Assembly (NCBI GenBank): GCA_030407315.1
Contig: JALQPE010000059.1
Span: 124,001 to 188,000, forward strand
DNA from: Asparagopsis taxiformis
Lineage: Eukaryota > Rhodophyta > Florideophyceae > Bonnemaisoniales > Bonnemaisoniaceae
DNA: 64,000 nucleotides
Direction: 5' to 3'
Shown: positions 20,208 to 28,048 of the stretch, one piece after another
Layout of the letters: the number at the start of each line of letters is the position of its first letter
Position numbering within the stretch: the first letter of the stretch is position 1
Notes under the pieces: model-generated
The model's database searches: none
The model's input: the letters and a program-made list of their open reading frames with translations, nothing else
Told to the model about the DNA's origin: nothing
Position numbers and translations under genes: made by a program

Positions 20208-21280
20208 TCAAAATATAACTTCCTCCGTGGCAGAAGCCTCTAGAGTCGGGTGCGCAACAAGTCCTCTTTGGAAACCTGGCCATCGTTTCAAGTTTTCAGC
20301 ATTGGAATACCATTCAACCGTTCTACGAATCCCCTCTTCCCATGCAACTCTGACCTTCCAGCCAAGCTGTTGCAATTTGGACGAATCAATGCGATAATGC
20401 CGATCGTTAATTTCTCTATCCTTGACAAATTTAATCCACGCATTGGGATTATTCACATCATGCATGTTCTTCGCCTTTACACAGTCACGGACCACTTGAA
20501 GATTTGTCTTTTCATCATCGGTGCCCACATTATACACGCTGCCCACTTTCCCTTGTGCAAAATCACAGAAAACGCTTCAGCCATATCAGTAACATAGACA
20601 TAGTTACGCGATTGCTCCCCAGTCCCATGTATAAATGCTGGGCGTTTCTCAGACAATAAACAACACGTCTTTGCAATCAACTTGTCTGGATACTGCCGTG
20701 GTCCGTAGACGTTATTGCCGCGCGTGATCAAAATGGGCATACCGAACGACTTTGCATATCCACGACAGATCAATTCCGCAGCCGCTTTCGTACATGCATA
20801 TGGATTTGTTGGCGATAGCATCGCTTCCTCATTTTCAAAATCAGCCTCACCACCGTACACCTCATCCGTAGACACATGGATAAATCTCTCGACACGGCCA
20901 TACTCTCGGGCAGCCTCGAGCAGCACGTGCGTCCCTACCACGTTGTTGGACGTGAAGGATATTGAAGAATGAAACGAATTGTCAACATGGGTACTGGCGG
21001 CAAAATTCATCACTGTGTCGATATTCTCAGAGTTGAGCAGATAGTCTATGAGACATTTGGAGCGGATATCCCCGCGACACCAGCGCAAATTGGGATGCGT
21101 GAGCAGAGGCGATATGTTGTCCAATGCTGCACAATAGTCCAGTTTGTCAATAACGACGATTTTGTACTGCGGGAAATTGGTGATGAGCAGCTGCACCACG
21201 TGAGATCCTATGAAGCCTGCTCCACCCGTGAGAAGAATTGAGCGCGGCGTGAAATTGGTCTCGGGCAACGGTGAGGTCAT
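20208..21280 (-). CDS. NDP-glucose 4,6-dehydratase (RmlB/RHM-type), with one-base frameshift
   Basis: The first part (21280 to about 20546) holds the Rossmann motif TGGAGFIGSH, STDEVYG and the catalytic YACTK, continuing to SVILHKGK. The match continues in another frame with GSVYNVGTDDEKTNLQVV to the stop at 20208. Related sequences have HKGxVGxVYNxGT, so one base (a G) is missing at about 20545-20546. Total length would be about 357 aa, which is normal for the family. The enzyme converts dTDP- or UDP-glucose to the 4-keto-6-deoxy sugar, the first step towards rhamnose and other deoxysugars used in cell-surface polysaccharide. The break is either a sequence error or an inactivating mutation. 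Confidence 0.85.
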
Positions 21281-21661
21281 TTTGCGGCAGGGGCGACAGG
21301 AGGCCGGGATGGATGGCGAACATGGTTGGTTGCGGTGAAGATGGTAATAGAAGAAATGTGAGATGGAAAGACCACGTTAAAAGTTAATTGGTCCAGGTGG
21401 CTATGAGTCGGAAATTTTGGAGTTTCTCATCAACGAAAATTGATTGATAACATCGCACCTTCAACCAAATTCAAGTGCTCGTCATGTTATAGTTGACCGA
21501 TACATTTGCGCTTCCACTCATGAGCATCAACAAAATTATGTGCCATGCTCTCCCCAACAGACCGTCTCTCGCCAACATCCGCACGCGCTACCTTCAAGTG
21601 CATCATATGAGTCATCGCATCACACACGCCTCTCCCAAACAAACATGACTTGAAAATGTTG
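21281..21661. other. Intergenic, divergent promoter region
   Basis: About 380 bases between the dehydratase (-) and the secreted cysteine-rich protein (+). No coding sequence is recognised apart from the TATA-like element listed separately. Confidence 0.4.
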
Positions 21662-21669
21662 TATAAAAG
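21662..21669 (+). promoter_or_regulatory. TATA box of the secreted cysteine-rich protein gene
   Basis: TATAAAAG, 61 nt upstream of the ATG at 21730. It is the cleanest TATA match in the window. Confidence 0.5.
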
Positions 21670-21729
21670 CTGTTGTCCACTTGAAGCTTCACGCGATGCC
21701 AGCACACTACCCGATACAGACAGCCCGCA

Positions 21730-22158
21730 ATGAAATTTCAAACTCAGCTCGTTCTGCTCATCCTCTTTCAAGTGGTCCTTGTGGCTGAAACAAAGGCCAA
21801 AACAACATGTCGTCGCAGCGAGTCGATAACGCGCTGCGTACAACCTCCGTTCAAACAAACTGGAAAACCATGGTGCACATACAGAGTGTGTGCCTTTCGT
21901 TATATTCCTGCGAAACCGTGTGATAGAAACTTTGACCAATCAGCCACGCATGAATGCTCTGTGCGGAAGATCAATGCGTCTGCGTGGCGATGCGTCAAAG
22001 GCGTTAGACATCGCATGTTTCTACTACCGCATGGTTGCAAGGGAAAGGACTGCAAGGATGAGATGAAGGGCTGTTTGTGTGAAAAGATTTCCGGTAGTCG
22101 TATTGTTCTCAAGGGAATGGGTCCATTGCGTATTACGTGTGGCAAGCAACGAAGGTAA
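21730..22158 (+). CDS. Small secreted cysteine-rich protein, unknown function
   Basis: A 142-aa protein with a clear N-terminal signal peptide (hydrophobic LVLLILFQVVLV, cleavage probably after AETKA near residue 23). The mature part is basic and contains 12 cysteines, enough for six disulfides, with patterns such as CKGKDCKDEMKGCLC. There is one N-glycosylation candidate (NAS). No family is recognised. A strong TATA box and a secretory signal suggest a regulated extracellular or cell-wall protein. It is a single exon. It lies between a deoxysugar enzyme and a surface binding-protein-like gene, which may be coincidence. Confidence 0.65.
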   Translation: MKFQTQLVLLILFQVVLVAETKAKTTCRRSESITRCVQPPFKQTGKPWCTYRVCAFRYIPAKPCDRNFDQSATHECSVRKINASAWRCVKGVRHRMFLLPHGCKGKDCKDEMKGCLCEKISGSRIVLKGMGPLRITCGKQRR

Positions 22159-22752
22159 TGTAGATCGCGGGCATGGTTGTTTGAAAACAAGTGTGACACA
22201 GAGAGGTATTGTGCTCACTCTTGGGCCCCGCCTCATCGAGACGTCTGATGTTGGCTAGCGTTCCGAAATACAGATGGCAGTGAGGTAGAGACGAAGAACT
22301 AAATTTAGATCTCATGGATGCGACTTGAGGAGACAGTTGCAGATCATAGACGTAAAGAGATTACTTCATCAAGTCCAGCCAAGTGGAACATAGTAATTGG
22401 AGATTGGCGTGGACGGGTATGATTGCTCAGAAGAGATGAGCTCGCAATGATATGACGTAGGCAACACAAGGTCTCCATGCTCTACATGTCACGATGGCAT
22501 ACACTTGTTTAGTAGTAATTCACTTGCTTTCTGGAAGAACGGCTTCAGGTATACACCTCACATAACTATTTTCCTGAATCGAATGTGCCCCTCAGAGGGG
22601 TATAGATGAGATGACCTCGTGGAGAGAAACGATTATTTAGCTCAGACAATCTAATTCCCACGTCTCCTCAGCAAACGTATCATCCAACTCTAAAAGCGAG
22701 CATCTTCCCTAATAAAGGGATTTCAAACTTCCTTCCCCCTCCAAACATCAGT
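22159..22752. other. Intergenic, nothing firm
   Basis: About 595 bases. A TAATAAAGG element at about 22710 lies about 40 nt before the next ATG and may be its TATA box. No repeats or RNA genes are recognised. Confidence 0.4.
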
Positions 22753-24633
22753 ATGTTCCAATCAAACCTCCTCCTCCTCTTTATAGCTCATGTCATCACC
22801 CTTGTCAACTGTCAAAATCCGCAGACGCCATGCAATAACCCGGCACAGCCTTGCAATCCAGAACAAGACTATTTCCAGGAAAAGATAGTCATCGAATACG
22901 CACAGAACATCCCTGAGCTGATCTACAGCAACACCTATGTTGATTTCACAGTATCCTCAGAGGGAGCACTATTCAAATACCGTCTTGTGCAATGTGGCTG
23001 TCCGTCACCCGGTCCAGAACCAGATCGTGAAACACTGCTCACATCGCCAACCCGTCTCCATATTGGAGAGGGCCCAGTTCTCGCACTGATTTCGCAAGTA
23101 ATACCCGACCTAGAGGCGTTAGACTTCGTTAACATCCTCGAATTCATCTTCACCCCCGCCGTTCGAGACAGAGTTCTCGATGGAAGAACAAAACAACTTG
23201 GATCCGTTGATGGATTCACCGCAAGATACGAAGGCCTGAGGGGTGATACTGTTGATCTGAGTATAATCGGCTCTTTTGAAGTTGGTCCCTACAAAAACGC
23301 CAGTACTGGAAAGCCATTTCTTGTTGTTTCAGAGGTGGAAGAAGAGACTCCTCTTGGAAGAGCTGAATGGATGAAGCTCATCGGTATGGTACTATCTAAA
23401 GCTCAGCTTGCGAATACGGCCTTTAACAATACAATGAATGCCTACATTGATATTAGAAGACGTGCCGCTGATATTCGTCGGAGTCCAAGTGTGTTCCTCA
23501 ATGCTGGAAGGAGGGATAGCCGTGGCATTTTGTGGACATTCCCGGGTGGGAAGCAATACATCACCCAAATTATCAGAGACGCTAATGCAGACTATCGATT
23601 TGAGAATGACGGTAAAGAAGAGGGCACAGATTTGACCTTTGAACAGGTAGTAAATCAGTTTGGATCTGCACGTTTTCTGCTGAACTCCAATAGGTTCTTT
23701 CCGTTGAGAGACAATACTACTCTGACGGAATATGTAAATGGAGATGGAAGTGATGAAGAATTGGACACCGAATTTTCAAAAACCGCCAAACAGCTAGATG
23801 CTGTACGATGTGGAAATGTATGGGTCAATACAAGGAGAATCACTGCAGACGGCCAAGCATCCGATTTTTTCGAACAAGCCATCTTCAGACCAGACCTGAT
23901 CCTTAGAGATTTTGCATTCGCGCTACATCCGACCATAAACCTTACGGGAGACCCGTTCTTCTCGTATTCATACGGTAAAGCTCCGGAAAGTGTCAGGGGC
24001 GGTCCATGTCCCTATGTGGAACTTGGCGGTGAACCAGAGAGTGGGACGACTTTTGTGGATAAGCAATTTTTCATCGATGGAATGAGCCGGTTCCAAGTTG
24101 AAGATGAGCTGCGTGAAAATGTTTTACCGAATTTGTGGGAAGCGTTGGAGATTGATCGCGACCAAATTGAAGTATTCTTCCCGATGACCAGTTTTAGAAA
24201 TACTAGAAATGCAACTGCAGTCGTCAGAACCGTCGTCCCAGCTGATAGAGCAATTACTTTCAAAGATTCTGATATCGTACTGACCACACTCAGGACATCT
24301 CTCACTGAAGCAATTGAGGTATCCGAAACATCGTCAAGTATCATTGGCGAACCTACCGAAAGTGAGGTGGTACCTGAATCGGATGACACAACCGATCCAC
24401 CAGCTGAATCAGGAGACACAGGCAATCCAGCATCTGAATCTGGCGCAGGGGAGGACTCAAAAGATTTGAGTTCCGGAGCCATTGTGGGACTTGTCATTGC
24501 CTCTTTAATTGTCATTATTGCGGCTTGCGTCCTGATCCTAACCTGGAACCGAAAGAGAGTGGCGTACGGAGCCGGCGTTGAGAATGATGCCTTTTGGACT
24601 CAGGACGAGCCTGATCCTGTTTTTAATTCGTAG
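22753..24633 (+). CDS. Membrane-anchored periplasmic-binding-protein-like surface protein
   Basis: A 626-aa single-exon protein with a signal peptide (residues 1-20, NLLLLFIAHVITLVNC), a large lumenal/extracellular domain, a Ser/Glu/Asp/Pro-rich stalk (about 520-570), one transmembrane helix (about 574-598) and a short tail starting NRKR. The ectodomain has several NxS/T sites. The segments IEYAQNIPELIYSNTYVDF, LEALDFVNILEFIF and the late RPDLILRDFAFALHPTI resemble the layout of class III substrate-binding proteins (BtuF/TroA-like), in particular algal surface versions linked to iron-siderophore binding. This is a fold-level inference; ligand and function are unknown. Topology suggests a plasma-membrane type I protein. 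Confidence 0.55.
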   Translation: MFQSNLLLLFIAHVITLVNCQNPQTPCNNPAQPCNPEQDYFQEKIVIEYAQNIPELIYSNTYVDFTVSSEGALFKYRLVQCGCPSPGPEPDRETLLTSPTRLHIGEGPVLALISQVIPDLEALDFVNILEFIFTPAVRDRVLDGRTKQLGSVDGFTARYEGLRGDTVDLSIIGSFEVGPYKNASTGKPFLVVSEVEEETPLGRAEWMKLIGMVLSKAQLANTAFNNTMNAYIDIRRRAADIRRSPSVFLNAGRRDSRGILWTFPGGKQYITQIIRDANADYRFENDGKEEGTDLTFEQVVNQFGSARFLLNSNRFFPLRDNTTLTEYVNGDGSDEELDTEFSKTAKQLDAVRCGNVWVNTRRITADGQASDFFEQAIFRPDLILRDFAFALHPTINLTGDPFFSYSYGKAPESVRGGPCPYVELGGEPESGTTFVDKQFFIDGMSRFQVEDELRENVLPNLWEALEIDRDQIEVFFPMTSFRNTRNATAVVRTVVPADRAITFKDSDIVLTTLRTSLTEAIEVSETSSSIIGEPTESEVVPESDDTTDPPAESGDTGNPASESGAGEDSKDLSSGAIVGLVIASLIVIIAACVLILTWNRKRVAYGAGVENDAFWTQDEPDPVFNS

Positions 24634-25146
24634 AGTCAGGTTTGAGATTTCGCCATTTCTCTCTAATGTTCAAGTTTAGACAGGAACATGGCAGTATTGT
24701 GCGATCAACGAGGGAGGCTACTACGCTCTAGTGCTCGCAATTGCCGATAATATCATGCTCGTTCGAATATCAAACTGCACGCTGCAAACCTGAGCGCATT
24801 TTGCTTCTTCCTTGCTCCCCGAAAATGTTGTAAATGTTATAGCCTTGTCTGCTCGTTTGGGAAACGCCGTTTCGTAAGCCGCGGGGATGTGTGTGCCCCT
24901 CACGTTTTCGGCAGCTGCATGCGAAAGTTGGATGATTACTGCAGCTATTTTTCCAATTGTTTTTAGCAACAACCAATACACGTCACATTGATTCAAGTAT
25001 CATCCACTTCGCAATCCGACTCGCATCATCTCTACAACCAACGAACCACGCCGCATCATTCGCGTCCGACACTCTCTATGCATCCCAGCAATTGGAATGG
25101 CTTGCACTCATCAACCCCATAGCAGACACAACTATTGACCATCATA
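24634..25146. other. Intergenic, nothing recognised
   Basis: About 510 bases between two plus-strand genes. The minus-strand open frames here have no protein-like conservation. Confidence 0.4.
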
Positions 25147-27909
25147 ATGGCGCCGGAACAACCCACAAACAACTGGATACAATTAGAAAATCGTCTGTAT
25201 CGTCGCGAGACGATCTACAACACCCTAACATGGTCTCTTCGACCCAAAGACCTCGCATCATCCCTAATATCCGTCGCACCGCATGCTGGTCCAGTAGCCG
25301 TCGTACCGGAAGCCGGCTGGGGTCTGTCCTATGCACTTGCAATTTACACTCTTTCGGGCGATCTCATCATCCGTCACGATCAACTGCGCGGAAAAACTGT
25401 CCCGCCGTCCCGTGCTATTGCGCTCGGCTGGAGTACTTCAGACTTACTCACTATTGTCTACAATGACGCCGTTGTAGTTCGCCTACCATTCGGTGCTGAA
25501 TTCCGCAATTTCAAATGCATTACGGTCGCCAACGAGCAACCCATACATGACGCATGCGTTGTATCATCAGGTGACGTTGTCATTCGCAGCAAAACCGGCA
25601 CGGTTTATAGATTGAACACACAAAACGTCGTGGAATGCGAAATGGCCTCTGTCCCGCCGCCAAACATTTCCGACTCTGAAATGCCCACCCATGGAATTGC
25701 TGTCGTGGATTCTCAGTTGAGTCCCCATGGCTTTCTTGAAAGCCTTTTGCTGTCACAATCCGGCCGTATTACTCTGCTGGCACCCACGACTGTGTTCACG
25801 CTGCCTGGAGAGCGCAATTTGTCCCATATAGCTCTCGCACCGAATGGGCAGTATGTAGCTGCCGTAGATCAGACGTCGGGATACCTTTTCGTGCATACAG
25901 CGGACTTGAGAACCGAGATTGCACGCGTTAATCTGGTAATAGAGTTGACCGCGATCAGTGTTGCAAATGAATCGTCAGACTTCATTTTTGACGCGAAGAG
26001 TATTAACGCTTTAGCATGGGTGGGAAACGATTCAGTCGCAGTTTTGTACAGAGGGCATTTGGTTCTTGTTGGTCCACACGGTGGAGTTGCCGTTTTACCA
26101 ATAGACGACAAATCAGGCGGTACCATACTTGCGTCGGAGATAGACGGCTTGCGTGTCATATCTGCTACGACGCTACAATTCGTTCAGATGGTTCCTGAGC
26201 CTATCAATGCCGTCTATCATCGAAAGCAAGCGCCGGCTTATAAATTGCTGAGAAGCAGCGGCACAGTCTTTTCCGAAGAGTCTTCAGATTCGGCCAAAAC
26301 ACTGGACAGATACCGTATGTTGAAAGAGTTGAGGGCTTCAGGAGGCCTCTTGGAAGGTGCACGCAGCTGCACAGCCGCAGCCTATTTTGAATTCGATCCC
26401 GTACAACAGAAGAATCTGCTACATGCAGCTGCCTACGGTCAGCGCTATGCCGCTGTATTCTCGAAAGAAACAAAAGACACAGAGGCGGAAGAAGAAGAAC
26501 AGAACAAAGCCGTCCAGAAGAATGAGATTAGTGAAGAACGTTCTCGTAAGGACATAAATATGGTACCAACTGCAATTGCAGTGTTACGGGTACTGAATGC
26601 TGTCACCTCACCAGATGCTGGCATTCCCGTAACGAAATCCCAGCTGGATAGTTTAGGACTGCCGGGTCTCGTAGCCCGACTTGCACGGTATGGAAAGTTT
26701 ACCCTGGCGATAAGGATGGCATCGTACGGCGGGATTTCTTTCCATGATGTATTGTCCGAGTGGGCAATATGTGCAGTTTACGAAAATATTGAAGAGAGCG
26801 ACGAAGTAATCACCTCGTTTATATCCAATCACTTTGAGGCTGTCGGGCGCGCCTATGCAGGAATTAAGATGCACGGAATCAGGAAAAGTCGCGCACTACC
26901 ATATGTTAAAGCTGCAGAAGCTGCGTTCAATGTGGGAAGATTGAAATGCGCAGAACTGTTATTGCGGAGAGAGACTCGACCAGCACCAAAGGTAGCTATG
27001 TATTTGAAGATGGATCGAGAAGCACCTGCCGTCATGTCTTCTGTAGCATCTGGAGATCCTGAACTTGTCCTGGACGTGTTGGGATCTGTTCTGGAGAAAA
27101 AATCTGTCCGTGAAACTGCAAGATTACTCAGGTCGCTTCCGCCAGCTCTAAGTACTAGAGCCACTGATCTTTTTGCAAGTCATCTGAAACAGATCAGGGA
27201 TTTCAACGCGTTGCGACTCGTCTATCATGAAGTGGGCAGAAAGCGTGAAGCAGCCCTTGTTGAGATTCACTTAGCTGATCGGGTGCAAGACTCTCGACAA
27301 CATATGGCCGCGCTGGAGAAAACAGCGCAGACTATCGGACGCGGTTACAGCAAACGATCTTGTTATTTCGAAGTACAGGCATTACAACATGCAGCAGCTG
27401 TTGCAAATAGTGCCATTGATGTTGAAAAGCAAGCCAAGCTAGAAACCGGCGCATTGCGTTATTCCAATGACGGTGATCTGATAGCTCGTGCCATACTGGA
27501 CATTACAGACACTTCTTCGCGTCGCGACGTTCTCTCCCGATTAAGACGAGAGCTTAGAGTACCTGACCGAAGATTCTTCTGGGTTTGTCTTGATTCGATG
27601 GCTGAAGCTGGTGATTTTGTGTCTATAGAGACTCTGTCCAAGTCTGCTGGTAGTGGTAGGCCACCACCAATTGGCTTTACGGCCTTTGTCGACGCATGTA
27701 TCAAACATCGACGGGATGATGAAGCTGCCAAGTACGCCTTGCGAATTGTGGATCTCAGAGATCGAGCACGAGCTTTGGCTCGTTGCGGCCATGGCCGTGA
27801 AGCTGCAGACATAGCTTCACGCCTTAGAAACCAACCTCTCCTTGAGGAAATCCAGGGTCTGGCAGCGAGGCATGTCGCCCAGATCACCTTACAATCTAAT
27901 AATAGCTAA
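25147..27909 (+). CDS. VPS16: HOPS/CORVET core subunit VPS16
   Basis: A 920-aa single-exon protein from the ATG at 25147. The N-terminal half is a beta-propeller beginning with the VPS16-like YNTLTWSLRPKDLASSLISV. The C-terminal half is an alpha-solenoid (for example GLPGLVARLARYGKFTLAIRMA) and ends with helices DDEAAKYALRIVDL and RNQPLLEEIQGL, as in VPS16. VPS16 is a core subunit of the HOPS and CORVET tethers, with VPS33 and VPS18, and acts in fusion of endosomes and vacuoles/lysosomes. The next gene, convergent, encodes a VPS39-type subunit of the same machinery. Confidence 0.85.
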   Translation: MAPEQPTNNWIQLENRLYRRETIYNTLTWSLRPKDLASSLISVAPHAGPVAVVPEAGWGLSYALAIYTLSGDLIIRHDQLRGKTVPPSRAIALGWSTSDLLTIVYNDAVVVRLPFGAEFRNFKCITVANEQPIHDACVVSSGDVVIRSKTGTVYRLNTQNVVECEMASVPPPNISDSEMPTHGIAVVDSQLSPHGFLESLLLSQSGRITLLAPTTVFTLPGERNLSHIALAPNGQYVAAVDQTSGYLFVHTADLRTEIARVNLVIELTAISVANESSDFIFDAKSINALAWVGNDSVAVLYRGHLVLVGPHGGVAVLPIDDKSGGTILASEIDGLRVISATTLQFVQMVPEPINAVYHRKQAPAYKLLRSSGTVFSEESSDSAKTLDRYRMLKELRASGGLLEGARSCTAAAYFEFDPVQQKNLLHAAAYGQRYAAVFSKETKDTEAEEEEQNKAVQKNEISEERSRKDINMVPTAIAVLRVLNAVTSPDAGIPVTKSQLDSLGLPGLVARLARYGKFTLAIRMASYGGISFHDVLSEWAICAVYENIEESDEVITSFISNHFEAVGRAYAGIKMHGIRKSRALPYVKAAEAAFNVGRLKCAELLLRRETRPAPKVAMYLKMDREAPAVMSSVASGDPELVLDVLGSVLEKKSVRETARLLRSLPPALSTRATDLFASHLKQIRDFNALRLVYHEVGRKREAALVEIHLADRVQDSRQHMAALEKTAQTIGRGYSKRSCYFEVQALQHAAAVANSAIDVEKQAKLETGALRYSNDGDLIARAILDITDTSSRRDVLSRLRRELRVPDRRFFWVCLDSMAEAGDFVSIETLSKSAGSGRPPPIGFTAFVDACIKHRRDDEAAKYALRIVDLRDRARALARCGHGREAADIASRLRNQPLLEEIQGLAARHVAQITLQSNNS

Positions 27910-28048
27910 TAGAAGTCTACCTCATGTTGCAATCCATGGACTACTTCCGTGCGTGTATTTATCTATTGGAGTTATGAGGACCATTGAGTTAGTTTAATAA
28001 TTTACACTTGGTACGTCCGTCTATCTCTACACCTAACCATACGAAAAA

